A DNA stretch of 64,000 bases from Branchinecta lynchi. Its lineage: Eukaryota; Arthropoda; Branchiopoda; Anostraca; Branchinectidae. Below the pieces are notes generated by a model that was not told where the DNA came from, searched no databases, and saw nothing but the letters and a program-made list of their open reading frames with translations. The DNA is taken from contig JAKZAP010000012.1 of assembly GCA_023053575.1 (NCBI GenBank), forward strand, positions 9,920,230 to 9,984,229, read 5' to 3'. The position numbers and the translations under genes are program-made. Positions 18,901 through 29,600 of the stretch are shown here, in pieces; position 1 is the first letter of the stretch; every line of letters starts with the position of its first letter.

Positions 18901-21900
18901 CTCGATTACAGGTCTTACGTAGCAGAAGTAAGCAGCCTTCAGACTATCACGGTCGCAACTAAACTGCCTCATCTGTATGAGCGTTTGGAGATACATTTCC
19001 CAATTTTATTACAGTCTGAATGTGATCAATAAATGAACAGTCACTCGATAGGGTGACCCCTAGAATTTTTGCTGACGTTACTACAGGGAAAGGTTCAAGT
19101 CTCTTCTCAGCGGGTTGAACCGTAGGACCTGTCACTTTTTTACATTTAGACTAAGATCGTACTCAGTGCACTGATACAAAAGACTGAAATAGGTCGTCCG
19201 CGAATTGTGGCTCGGCGACTCCATTCAAGATAAGGTATTTTAAAATAAATGACTAAATGACAAAATAAATATATATCCATCAATAATACAGCTGAATCCA
19301 AACATTGCTAAAGCTCCACATTTCCCACAATCTAGCTAATCTGTACTCGAAAGATTTTATTCGCCCTTGCTTGCATGTTCCAAAATCTACTATTTTCCAA
19401 ATCGCTTTGGCTCCTGCAGCACATGTAATACCCATAAGCTTGTAAAACAAAGTTGCAAGAAATTATCCTGGTTTTCTCACACCCTGGGATTTTGAAATCA
19501 ACGTCGCCGAAGTATATTATCGCAGTAGGGAATTTTGTTGGAAGGGCTTTAGAGTTTAGTAAGATTGAGGAAAGAGATAGAGCAAGTGCGCCGTAGAAAT
19601 TATAGTAGTGGTGATTGAATGCTGGTTGAATTTATGTATGTTGATTGTTACTGTATATGGCCATACGGCCTTCAAATACAGATTATCTTATCATAATGGG
19701 AAATATGGCTTGCATGGGTGAGTTATTTTTGGAGTTGGAAACTGATTAGAAAGGTGAGACACATCTAAGACAGTCGGGAAATAAATAGTATCTAGAATAT
19801 CCCCAGATCTCTCGACCCCCCCCCCCCCGAAACATATAAAAATAATCATTTGTATAAGCTTTTTCCTCTGATCTATGTCTTTTTCGTACTTTTTTGTCCG
19901 ATCCGTAGGCCCCCCCCCCCTCCCCCCGAAATAAATTCCTGGATACGGGCCTGGCTATACCTGATATGATTTACACCTTATGTCCATAGTCACCCATCTC
20001 TGGGACGAAACAATGTCTTTTAAGGTAATAATACAAAATAAGAAAACTTGCAATTTTTGAAGAGGCTAACATACGGAAATAACATCAACCTACTACATAG
20101 TGAGCTAAAGAAGGCTGTGTCGAATAAACGTGATAAACCAAGGTCCAACTTACCTATATTAAATCTTTCTGCAAATGCATCTGGCAAGTTCTTCTCCAGC
20201 CAAGACTTACACTTCTCAAAATCAGGATAAAACTCGCAGTACTGCAGGAAAGTAAACCCGTTAAGTGATGTGCAGGTGGACAATATCCAAGGACATAACT
20301 AAAGGAGGGAAAGGGTTTCCCAAAGACCCAGTGCCAATATCCTCTACCTAACGTTGCCACTTTCAGAGTCTCTACAATGTTAGTACAGCCTTTCAGGTAT
20401 GCAGACAGATCCGTGACAGACCTACTGCTTAAGAATAAATTACATTCCTATGTTGCTTCATCCACATGTTGTTGTTACACACGTTCAACATACCCACTCT
20501 TTGCCATTCTCTGTTCATTTAAATCTTCTTCTGACTGTCACTTGGCAGGCACACAAAAAACATTGTAATTTAACAAGGATGTGTCAAGAGTTCTGCACTT
20601 TTTACATTTCTGTTTTTAGTTAATACATATTTTTTTATAAATTAATACATACGGCAGCAAGCTTAGACCTAAGCTTGCCACTTTCAACTTGCACAGTTGC
20701 CGAACCCTGTTTGGACATATAAATGCGTACATTAAGGCATGTTTTCTTACCACCCATTATGTTTTACTATAATCGGTAATCGGTTGACCGTTCAACCATG
20801 CATGTCACAGGGTTCCAGATTTCCCCTCCCTCCCCCCCCCCCCATGGATGACTGAATCCGAAAAACGAACCAACAAAAGTTTGGCATACTACCCGACTCT
20901 CCCATTTTCTTTATCTGATCTGCATTTCCTCCTTGATTGTGTGCATACCAAGCAGTTTCTCAATTTCTTATGATAATTAAATACCTTACTTAGGTCCCTG
21001 CAAGAAATGGTTATTCTACACTGTAAAAAGTTTTTCTGTACAAAGAATAAAGTTAACTGCAGTATTTGATACTCAGATTATTCTTATCCCTACGCAGATA
21101 AGATTAATACCAAATAGAGATAAGATGAACCTGAGCAGCAAATACTGCAGTTAACTTTAATATTTATATGGAGAAACTTTTTACAGTGTAACATGTCATA
21201 AAACCATATACACAATGGAGTTTGTAGTTGGACAAAAAAACTTAGTTTGAGGGTCAAAAAGTATGTTTTTTAGCATAAGTTCTGAGTGAGTAATTATTTT
21301 GTTTTAAACTCGTTTCCTCTTTTATATAGTAGATGTCTCTTTGCTCCTGTGAGCAGAGATGAATAAAACCAATAGTTTCAAGAGTGTCATACTACCCATC
21401 ATGTCATACTACCCTACTCTCCCCTATTCTGTTTAGTTCAAATGCATTTGGTCAGTGAGATTATCTGCTTCTTGGCAAAAGATACAAAATATGAAAAATA
21501 AACAGAAGGAAATTAACAGCATACATTTCAGAACAGGGCGGACGTATGAAAATCTAGACTAGACTCAAAAATAAACATTTTTGGCAAGTAATATGCAGTA
21601 AAAGTTGCCTGGTACGGATTTTGGTATTTTCTTTGGTTCCCTGTAACTTAATGACATCCAAATAAGCATACCTCTACAGTCATCCACAGATCCTTGATTT
21701 TTGGAAACTCTATGCCAAACGCTAGATAGCTGCTGGTACCCTAACCCTGACCTACCCCACTACAGACGAATTCTGATAGGTTGATGAGGAATCCTGCCAT
21801 GCGTGCTTGCATCTGTGTTTATTGCTTTAGTTTTAAGTTTTTGTTTATTGTTTAGTGTCATGTTATATGCCTGCTTTGCTTATGCTTGTCTTTTTGTTTT

Positions 21901-23984
21901 AGGTGCTTGGGATTCAATATACCATTTAAATTGAACTGAAGTGTGTGTTGGGATAGGGTATCCAAAAATCAGGGTTTGTGGTTGAATGTACCTCTAATGT
22001 ATTTGAGGTAAACAGAACAAACTGGTCATAGAGAAACTAAAACACAAGCTTACTGGTTAGCCTACTTTCTGAGTTTCAATCAACCTTCTTCAACGTTTTA
22101 ACTGTTATTATGTACCATCAATTGGTATGGCCTAACTCTTGACTAGTAATTGATGTGGATATATCAAACTATGGTAAGTGGCCTAAACTCAACAACGAAC
22201 AAGTATGGAGCCAAACTGAGTGATTAATTCTACTTTACTTTTAGCCTAAAGTCACTTTCAAACTGATGTATTGTTCTGATGCACTGCATGTGCATTTATC
22301 TTGCACTGCATACAGGTTGCACAGCGTATCTTTAACACCTGTGCAACAAGCTTTCGCACTGGATGGGTATTAACATTTACCTTTCTCGTTTTCACATGCT
22401 GACATCTCGTTTCTTTCATCATTACTAAGTGTTTCTTCATCCTTAGTAGGTTTTCTCTAGATTGTCTTCAAAAACATCCATTTTTCACTGAAAAATCTGA
22501 TGCATATGCGTTTACTCAAAGCAAGAATCTGAACATGGTTCTATTCTTGCATCGCATTTTATTTGTCTGAGTAAGCTCTGCACTGCAAGCGCGTTGCAGA
22601 TGTTGCATTGCACAGCTCCAGTCATACACAAATCCTAAATTTTAGGGCATGGTGCCCCAACGTCTGGGCACCATGCTCTGGAGCATGGGCATGGTACCCC
22701 TGTGAAATTTGGTTAAACTGAGACTTGTTAATTACCTAAATAGGGTCTTCTTTCTGTCTTAGATCAAAAGATAACTGATTTTACTTTCTATCCAACCTCA
22801 TTTTCCAATTTACAGAATGTTAGAGCACTTCCAAGATACATAGAGTTTTTTGGAGGCCTCTTCTCTTCTAGTGGGTTCATCCTATCCTTTTTCAGAAAAA
22901 TGTTGCTAGGTAGCATGGATGAGGCAAGCTTTTCAATCTGTTCGCTGGAGCAAATATTTGCTTTCAACTGTTTGCCTTTTATTGTATTTATTTTTAGTCA
23001 TTTATTTTTTTTTTTACCTTGAAACTTATTCTAACAGTTTACAATCAATAAGTCAATCAATTCTTATCCGATCCTCAAGAATCGTACACGTGCAGAAGCG
23101 GGTTTGAATGCTGATCATGACAAATGGAAGTTTTCTGCTTCAGTGTTGCCATGTAAGATTTTATCACAAAAAATCAGCTTGATGTGTCAAGACCAAAAAA
23201 CCAGCCACCTTGAAAGGTGCAATTTATTCAATGTGTCTGACAGTGCTGGGTGTTCAAGTAAAGGAAAAGATTTTCTTTATAGACTTTTTGTTTGTTTTGA
23301 TCCCTTTTGTCGAAAAATTCAATCATTAGTTGCATTTTTTATTGAAGTTTTGTTCGCCGTATGCTTAGCCGGTTGCTTAATCTCCGTTTTTGAATGCCGT
23401 CGAAGTTCACTGTTTGCTCAATTAGTGTTTTTACGACTCCAGCGATCCTTGCCAGGTCGACGTTTCTTCGACGATTCAAGCAAACTTCAAACTTGCTAGC
23501 GCACGAAGTTTGACAGTCAGAGTTTGAAGGACGAAGGAACTGTGACCGGCGACCAAAAACGGTATTTAAGCAGAGACCTTTGAGGTTGAATGTAACTTCA
23601 AACATCAATCAAAAACCGCAACTATTATAAGTTTTAAAGTCTATGGAAATATGGTGGCCATTTTTTTAGTCATAGCCGGTTACTGGTCACTGTACCCTAT
23701 GTTAAAAATTGTTATCAAAACTCACTAAACTCAAAAGAAATACTATAAAAGGCAAACAATCTAAAGCGGAATTTGGAAATAAAAAGATACTGGACTCTTG
23801 GTAACTCATTTCAGTCAAGATTCATAATTCTCACCTCTGTTGGAAGAGTGCAATGTCCACAGTACAGCACTTTAACTGGGTATGAAATATCAGGCTGCGG
23901 GCCAATGGGCAATCCACTTTCAGTGACTGACGGTTGAGGTTTTTCTTGCTGACTCTCAGTCACGGTTTCAGTCTCTTCGGACAT
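12933..23984 (-). CDS. DENR: Density-regulated protein (DENR), complete five-exon gene
   Basis: Exons 23984-23835, 20241-20154, 17882-17718, 14620-14481 and 12977-12933 join in frame (phases 0, 1, 1, 0) to 195 aa, close to the ~198 aa of animal DENR. The N-terminal part has the zinc-ribbon-like YCGHC...[14 protein letters not shown] region seen in DENR. A lysine-rich linker (KRGGKG...[10 protein letters not shown]) follows, then the SUI1/eIF1-like domain with [17 protein letters not shown] and EKWPE and the acidic tail [14 protein letters not shown]. In known animals DENR pairs with MCT-1 and acts on 40S subunits in translation re-initiation and post-termination ribosome recycling in the cytosol. 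All donors are GTAAGT or GTGAGA. No reading-frame damage is seen. Confidence 0.95.
13306..13533. mobile_element. Foldback element with ~105-bp arms in DENR intron 4
   Basis: Left arm 13306-13410 and right arm 13430-13533 are near-perfect inverses, each with TATTTCGGCCCTTCTTGGCAAGGG and the inverse CCTGAAGAGGACCC...GGGCCGAAATAT. The loop is AT-rich (19 bp). Palindromic family. Confidence 0.85.
13951..14068. repeat. Fragment of the GAGCGTGTTCCAC element
   Basis: AGAGCGTGTTCCACCCTTCTAAC with inner blocks GTGAAAAGTTAGTACGC and CGAAATAGTAACTAATAG shared with 28133-28824 and 62651-62956. Internally deleted. Confidence 0.6.
14140..14255 (-). repeat. GGGATCCC-type repeat, 5' end fragment, inverted
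   Basis: On the minus strand reads ACAAGACCAAAG, TGGGATCCCAAAAA-like sequence and GATCCAGACAATTGGGTC, the first ~100 bp of the family. Confidence 0.65.
14481..14620 (-). CDS. DENR: DENR exon 4
   Basis: Acceptor TTTGTTTCAG; 140 nt encoding the core of the SUI1 domain ([18 protein letters not shown]) and EKWPE; donor GTAAGT. Confidence 0.94.
14621..17717. other. DENR intron 3 contents
   Basis: Holds a two-copy repeat (14709-15061), several homopolymer runs (A18 near 16244, A20 near 17007, C17 near 17637) and a (TAG)n run near 16727. A stretch around 17340-17610 has GC-rich inverted segments (GCCTTTGTCC...GGACAAAGGGC). No exon was recognised. Confidence 0.5.
14709..15061. repeat. Two-copy dispersed repeat (partner 56625-57030)
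   Basis: Shared blocks include AAAATCCGATGA, CACGTGAGATCT, TTTCGCTTCATATCGAGTCGCG, TTTTAAACAGTTTTAAACA, CATTGTTTTCTTTACGATAG and AGGAATTTTATGAGGGGCGTA. The partner has an additional ~70 bp in the middle. No terminal repeats defined. Confidence 0.75.
17718..17882 (-). CDS. DENR: DENR exon 3
   Basis: 165 nt encoding the Lys/Gly-rich linker and the start of the SUI1 domain ([15 protein letters not shown]). The acceptor pyrimidine tract is a retrotransposon tail (see 17885-17910). Confidence 0.92.
18030..18545. mobile_element. Inverted-repeat element, GAACGTGTCCGAAAG ends
   Basis: Ends GAACGTGTCCGAAAG and CTTTCGGACACGTTC are exact inverses. The interior has repeated ATGCAGCATTAAT blocks near both ends. 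Non-coding; nested in the retrotransposon fragment. Confidence 0.75.
18577..18996 (-). pseudogene. Reverse transcriptase C-terminal fragment
   Basis: 139 aa with the post-RT helical region typical of CR1/jockey ORF2 proteins; frameshifted at its 5' end and lacking the catalytic RT domain. Confidence 0.75.
19201..20153. other. Rest of DENR intron 2
   Basis: Around 19640-19700 the sequence ACGGCCTTCAAATACAGATTATCTTATC resembles a retroposon 3' end. 19815-19955 is a C-run-bounded repeat ending CCTGGATACGGGCCTG, also found at 44160-44390. Nothing else recognised. Confidence 0.5.
20154..20241 (-). CDS. DENR: DENR exon 2
   Basis: Acceptor TTTCCTGCAG; 88 nt encoding [18 protein letters not shown] and onward; donor GTAAGT after the first base of a glycine codon. 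Confidence 0.93.
20657..20678. repeat. Perfect short palindrome
   Basis: GCAAGCTTAG-AC-CTAAGCTTGC, 10-bp arms and a 2-base centre, in DENR intron 1. Confidence 0.7.
21019..21188. mobile_element. TA-flanked ~170-bp MITE, copy 1
   Basis: Ends CACTGTAAAAAGT and ACTTTTTACAGTG, flanked by TA on both sides. Subterminal AAAGTTAACTGCAGTATTTG is inverted near the other end. TA duplication points to a Tc1/mariner-type mobiliser. In DENR intron 1. Confidence 0.85.
21189..23834. other. Rest of DENR intron 1
   Basis: Apart from the hairpin above, no exon or repeated element with a second copy was recognised. A 131-codon open frame at 23104-23499 has no family features. Confidence 0.45.
22647..22676. repeat. 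Perfect 11-bp hairpin
   Basis: GCATGGTGCCC, 8-base loop, GGGCACCATGC. GCATGGGCATGGTACCC follows at once. In DENR intron 1. Confidence 0.75.
23835..23984 (-). CDS. DENR: DENR exon 1
   Basis: ATG at 23984; 50 codons ending [13 protein letters not shown]; donor GTGAGA. Supplies the first cysteine pair of the zinc-binding region. Confidence 0.93.
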
Positions 23985-24375
23985 TCTTGACTAGCCTACT
24001 ATACTCCTTTCAAAGAGCTAGGCAAATTGACGATTTTTTTGAATATTTTTGTTTACCAATCTGTTATACGTTATACTCTTCTTCTTCAGAAAACTGCTCG
24101 AGCGCGATTGGCTTCACCTTGTTTGTAAAATATGCTTCATTGAGTTTGAGTCTAGATGGCGTGAAAGCATGAGATATGGGCTTTCGTCAGGAAAAAGATG
24201 ACACGAAATTCAGGGCTAGATTACGGGGAAGCAGGGATGTGGGTTAATCTGCCCAAGGTACAAAGAAGCTATGAACCAGCTTTATATGCTCATGAAGAAG
24301 TATTACTTCAGCCTTCAGGTCAAGTTTGCTTTGATTCACGTTTGATTTCGCTTTATAGATAAAGACCCAGCTTCA

Positions 24376-25105
24376 ACTTCAAGATTTTTCTTCCGCATAC
24401 CACACAGCCGTTTTCGTCGAGACGGATCTGGAAGGGGAAGCCAAGTCAACGTATTCTAGCCGTTGCCTGAGGACTCCACTTGAGGAGTCCCCGCGTTTTT
24501 GTTTGTCCGGGGGCTCACTCGGCTCACTCCCCGTATTCTCGTGATTCCCCACGGACGGAGAATGCTCCAATTATCATCACCATCACCAAAAAGGACTTCC
24601 TTTCAGATTCGAAAGGGAATCAATTTTTGCTGGTGTTGGTGCAATTTCAAATAAAATAAAAACAATCCGAATAAACAAAACGAAAAATAAAAATGGATCC
24701 AGACTAATTTCGTCAAATGCATGTATTTTTTTTGAACCAATCCATTTTGGAAGCATTCCCCGTGTTCTCGTTGTTCCCGTACGTCCTCGTTGAATGACTC
24801 CCTATACTCTCGCCGTTCTCTTCGATTCCCGGAGGAGCAAGGAGTCCTCGGGGAACGGAGAGAATACACCTAAAAATGTCTAGAAATTCGTGGTGCTGGA
24901 CACCCCAGATCGATGTCTGGAAAGGGCAATAGAGGTAACTCGTTCCAGAGACACAACAAATAAATATGCAAATGTAGGAAGAAAAGGGAAAGTGATTGAC
25001 AGTTGTGACTAGGATGTGAAGCGCGACGTCTAGGAAAGTTAACTCTCATCATTTTCATGAAAAAATGGAAGGGTTGGCTTCACTACGTGGAAGGCTTGTT
25101 TTCCA
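24376..25105 (-). mobile_element. Inverted-repeat element (GGTGAAGCCTGGCTT ends), copy split by another element
   Basis: In reverse orientation it matches 63412-63793: TCATGAAAATGATGA, AACTGTCAATCAC, AAATATGCAAATGT, ACATCGATCTGGGGTGTCCA and GTTTTCGTCGAGACGGATCTGGAAGG. A TWA-type element (24449-24870) is inserted inside it. Confidence 0.7.
24449..24870. mobile_element. TWA-type ~400-bp MITE, diverged copy
   Basis: Same block order as 62214-62629: CGTATTCTAGCCGTT, GTCCGGGGGCTCACT, ATTATCATCACCATCACC, a T/A-rich middle, CCCCGTGTTCTCGTTG, GGGGAACGGAGAGAATACACCT. Confidence 0.75.
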
Positions 25106-25384
25106 ACCCATTTTCGTTGGATTCTTCGTTGATTTGTTGTGATATGTCAGGCCAACGTGGTTTACGAAATTATTTTCGTCATGCTTATGGGGAGCATTCT
25201 ACCAGTGTTGTTTTAACATTCATATATATTATCTTCATCCTTGTTTTGGCATTTTTCCTCAAACTTTTCTGTCTGCGCTGAAGAAGGGAGGCGGTTGTAC
25301 TCCCGAAATATTCGCCTTTTATCTCAGTATATTCGTTGGCCTTTACAAACCCCATTTTCGTTGGTTTCTTCGTTGATTTGTTGT
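25106..25384. repeat. Spacer with a CTGAAGA...CCCGAAATATTC hairpin
   Basis: The segment at about 25277-25312 reads CTGAAGA, GGGAG, nine bases, CTCCC, GAAATATTC. Two related copies of CATTTTCGTTGGNTTCTTCGTTGATTTGTTGTGAT flank the stretch (25112 and 25352). Confidence 0.5.
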
Positions 25385-25735
25385 GATCTGGAAATCTGGA
25401 AGGTGAAGCCTGGCTTTAATCCAACCCTTCCGGATTTCATGACGATGATGACAGCTAATGTTCTTCAGCATTTACTAGATGCCCCGTTCATATATTTGTT
25501 ATTTCCCAGCCGTAGTTGTCAATTACTCTTCCTTTCTTCTGCTACCCCGCTCAGTTAATAAGTTTATTGGGTCCCACAAATACGATGCCTCTATCACACC
25601 TTCCAGATATCCGGAACCTGAGGTGTTCAACACCTCGGACTTTTTTGGCCTGGCTTTGCATTCCAGGTCCACCTCGACGGAAACCGATGTCTACAATCCC
25701 GAAAAAAAAAATCTGGAAGGTGAAGCCTATTTCAG
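25385..25735 (+). mobile_element. Inverted-repeat element (GGTGAAGCCTGGCTT ends), plus copy
   Basis: Matches 63412-63793 block by block (ATGACGATGATGACAGCTAAT, TTGTCAATTACT, TTCCAGATATCCGGAA, TTTTTGGCCTGGCTTTGCATTCCAGG). Ends in CTGGAAGGTGAAGCC. Confidence 0.65.
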
Positions 25736-25809
25736 GATACTTAGGGATCTTGGCAAGGGTCCCTTTCATATGTACCTGCTATGCCGACAAAACTCTATAT
25801 GACTACATC

Positions 25810-26006
25810 TAAAACACCCCAGTGAACCTCGGGAACAACAAGAAACACCATCGAAACGACCCCTCAAAATTGATTCCGAATCATGTGTAAACCAATCAAC
25901 AATGTTTGTTGCCGTGGCGTTTCTGATTTTTTCGCTGGGCACTCGGCCTTTCTGCATCGGCACAAAGAGTTAGTCATCAAGGGTAACTTCTCTTGATGAC
26001 TAACTT
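25810..26006. repeat. Two-copy repeat with an AGTCATCAAG hairpin (partner 61695-62060)
   Basis: Shared: CAGTGAACCTCGGGAACAAC, AATTGATTCCGAATC, ACCAATCAACAATGTTTGTTG. It ends in a hairpin, AGTTAGTCATCAAG and CTTGATGACTAACT around ten bases. Confidence 0.7.
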
Positions 26007-26417
26007 GATAAAAACTGTTAATGAAAATATTTTTTGAGTGTTTTGCGATTATTTTACATTTCTTTGTCTTTTTTTTGCTGCACTTACGCTCTTGGGCAGT
26101 GCGTCATAAATCATTCATTGCACAGGTTCCTTCATTGTACAAATTCGGATGATCAAGACAACAGGCGGCTTCGAAATTAGAAGAGTATTATTTTACTGTA
26201 AACAAACTTCACTATTATCAGACCATTGCACAATCAGTTAAATTAAGGACAAAAAATATCTGTAAAATGATTACACTGGACAGAAGCTAGACAGAAACTT
26301 CAGCGAAGGACCGGGGTTTGAGCCCTATGACCGCTGGTTCAGATAGAACGCGTCTCTGCGTAGTTCACAAATTTCACATTTGGTGTCTCTGCAAAAACAT
26401 GATAATGATGATGATCA
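26007..26417. other. Unassigned stretch downstream of the MARVEL gene
   Basis: No gene or repeat recognised. GGGGTTTGAGCCCTATGACC near 26311 resembles part of a tRNA T-arm but no cloverleaf can be drawn. Confidence 0.4.
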
Positions 26418-26423
26418 TTTATT
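26418..26423 (-). terminator. Polyadenylation signal of the MARVEL-domain gene
   Basis: AATAAA on the minus strand, 192 nt after the stop codon at 26615. It is the first canonical signal downstream of the stop that I found. Confidence 0.6.
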
Positions 26424-26614
26424 TTGTTGAACTCTCAATCGAACTCAAAACTCGATCGATGCGTTCTATGTGAACCAACGCTGACAGCACACTTATCGTA
26501 GTGCTGGTTGCAGGACGGGACTCCTTCTGTATGTCAAGTTCAAGCTTCTCTGGCACTAAGCAAGTTGTTCTGTTTCACTGGTTGCATTAGATTTCATATT
26601 TTGCACTGGGACAT

Positions 26615-26689
26615 TTAGACACGTTTGTAGCTTCTCCAGGCGTAGAAAGTGCTAAGGCCGTACAGAAGGCCATTGATAATTGCAAGGGC
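26615..26689 (-). CDS. MARVEL gene 1, exon 4 (terminal)
   Basis: 24 codons plus TAA; ALAIINGLLYGLSTFYAWRS. Acceptor CTATTCCAG. Confidence 0.86.
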   Translation of the reverse strand, partial: ALAIINGLLYGLSTFYAWRSYKRV

Positions 26690-29600
26690 CTGGAATAGAA
26701 ATCTCACGTTAGAAAGACATGTATAACTGTAATTTAGCAAGATACACAGTAGCACACCCATCTACACCTTCTCAAAATGTATCCTTGCTCCGACTGTGAA
26801 TTTCCCGAGCTGATAAGCTGTATCGGTAACTTCAACATTCTTCCGTTTCTGCGAAGTTCAGTAAACTTGCCCTATGCATAAAAGATGCATAAATACCTAA
26901 TGCGTTTTGAGGAGTCCTCGTGTTTTTGTTTGTCCCACGGACTCACTCCCCGTATTCTGTGGAATCCCAACGGATGGGGAGTACTCCGATTATCATCACG
27001 ATCGTCGAAAAGAAAAAAAAAACCGTTTCAGATTCTGAGCTGAATCATTTTTGGGAGTTGCTGGTGTTCTTGTGTTTTGAAGAAAAAACAGGTATTAGAT
27101 AGTTAGTAGGAATTTCTGAGATTTATATTGAGTTTGGTTTTGGTTTAAAACTGATTTTGAGATACAGGCAATTATCATCGTAGTTACGATTTTTGGTTTG
27201 TAAATATTAACAATATAAAATCAATTAAAAACAATAAGAATAAAACAAAACCAAGAATAAAGTGGACTCAAACTAATCCCGTCAACTGCATCCTTTTTTG
27301 TTCAACCAAAATCCATCTTGGAAGTATACCCCGTGTTCTCGTTGTTTTTCATACGCGGGGACTGCGTGGAGTGACTCCCTCTATTCTCGCCGTTGCACTT
27401 GATTCCCTGAGGAGTCCTAGCTCGGGAACGGCGAAAATTGGCCAATAGGGCGTGTTCCACGCTCCTTACCTTAGTTACCACACACGACTTCACGGATTAT
27501 GGCGTCTTGGCTCAAGGCTGGAACGAGCTTCCCTGTTTTCGGCAAAATATCGTGCCGCCGGCTGATTGGGCAGTCACATCACAGAAATCGTCATTACCAC
27601 GCTAACTACGCTCTCGAGCGTGGTAAGAACATAGTTAGTATTAGCGACTATTTCGAGAAGGTTGGAACGGTTAGCGTAGTAACTTTTCACGGGGTTGATA
27701 GTGACTAACAGTTACCATTGCTAGAAGGGTGGAACACGCCCATAGGATAATTTTCAAAAGAAAAACAAATTCTGTTGTCTCTCTAGTGTCAAGAATCCTT
27801 TTCTCCTGGATTTATTTACAAGTAAGCCTACCCCCGCCCTTACCGCCTATCATTGCCCCTATCACTCATATTTTTATTTTCGACTGAGTCATTGTGAACT
27901 ACAATATCGTTCTTATTCTCACCTCACGGGAAATTGGCGCCAACGCCATTGCCCGACCCTCTTTTTTGCCTCTCAACAATCGTGAAACTTGGAATGGGTT
28001 CAAATCCCAGATTTCCCAGACATTTTTCATCTGCTCGGTATTTCAGACGCGTGTGCGAAGCACGAACATTCTCTGGGAATTTTCTAAGGAATTTCTAAGG
28101 AAGAGCAAATTCTGTGGTCTCCCTAAAGTATAGAGCGTGTTCCACCCTTCTTACCGTAGTTACTACGCATATCGTCACCAGGGGCGTCACTAGCCTTTTA
28201 CCTTTGTGGTGGGGGGGGGGGGGTCCGTTTTCTGCCGAGAAAACCCACCAAATTCACTGACGCTGACACTGACGCCCAACAAAAAAATAACAAACGTATT
28301 TCTTCTGGATTCCTTAGGTATAAAAAGTGCCGACGAGAATACCGAGGCACGGCAAAAGCATACAAAATTTTATTTCTTCAGTGATTGCCGGCGCTTCGCG
28401 CCGTCAAACAAGTCAAATTTCGCCGGGCTTCGCCCGACGAAAGTACTTTCTCAGGACCTTTTGGGGGGTGTCAACCACCTCCCCCCCCCCATAGTGACGC
28501 CACGCTTACTGCGCTCCCGAGCGTGGTAAGAAAATAGTTACTGTTACACTGTAAAAAGTCTCTCCGTGTAAAGATTAAAGTTAACTGCAGTATTTGCTAC
28601 TCGGATTCATCTTATCTCTATTTTGTATTAATCGTATCTGCGTAGAGATAAGAATAATCCGAGTAGCAAATACTGCAGTTAACTTTAATCTTTATACGGA
28701 AAAACTTTTTACAGTGTAGTTACTTTTTCGAGAAGGTAGGAACGGTCAGCCTAGTAACTTTTCACGAGGTTGGAACGAAAATAGTAAAAAATAGTTACTA
28801 TTGTTTGAAGAGTGGAACTCGCTCATAATGTCCGTGATGTCCTATTGGGATCCTTAAACACAGCGCAAATGAAACTAGATACATTCCATTGATAAGTATT
28901 TGTTCATTTGTTTAATCCTGGTTCTTGGAGTTCTAGCCAGCCCCCCCCCCCCCCACAATGCATCTTTGCCGCCATTCTTCAAGGAGTTATATCAGAGGCG
29001 TCGTTCCGCCGAAACCTAAAGTGGGCAAGAGCGTCACCCCGGGCCTCTTTCGACTTTGACGAAAATCTTACACAGGTGAGACCGATATACTTAAGTGATT
29101 AAAGTTTAACTGAAAAGCCAACATATTTTTGTGTCATTTAATTGAACACGCTGAATTATTTGGATTCACAAGGATTGGTATCCTTGTCTGGATTAAAAGA
29201 GATGATTTTCTACGCAGTTCTGGAAAAGATGGGAGGCCGCCACCAACAAACATTCCGGAAGCACTACAGTTTAAAGTTTAACCGAAAAGGGCCGGGCTAG
29301 GATAATCTAGTTGCCTATCACTTATTCGTTTAAATTGGCTTGAAGACCCGCTGAAAATGCGCTACTTCGTTGTTCCACTATTCACGAATAATCGATTTTC
29401 AATAGTGGAATTTCCGTGTGATTTGTGGTACCTCTATGTGCTTGTACTTTTGTTGCATGCCTTACGAGAAAGGTTTGTGATTTTTTTTTTGTTCAGGCAC
29501 TAAGCAACCTTCACCAACCTCACCACTGTCCACTGAAATGCGGCGTTTGTGTTGATATTAAAGCTTCCCGCTTCATAGTAGAATTTACGTTGTGGGAACG

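Larger units (their letters stand above)
17885..19200 (-). mobile_element. 5'-truncated CR1/jockey-like non-LTR retrotransposon in DENR intron 2
   Basis: Minus-strand frame 18996-18577 encodes the C-terminal part of a reverse transcriptase ORF2 ([38 protein letters not shown]). An earlier frame, shifted near 19000, adds [18 protein letters not shown]. The 3' end runs to a (TTAC)n tail at 17888-17905. A 516-bp inverted-repeat element (18030-18545) splits its 3' region. Inactive. Confidence 0.75.

Noticed and set aside
23104..23499. 131-codon frame in DENR intron 1
   Set aside because: No recognisable domain, no second copy and no splice context.
26300..26345. tRNA-like T-arm GGGGTTTGAGCCC
   Set aside because: No D-arm or anticodon arm can be placed around it.
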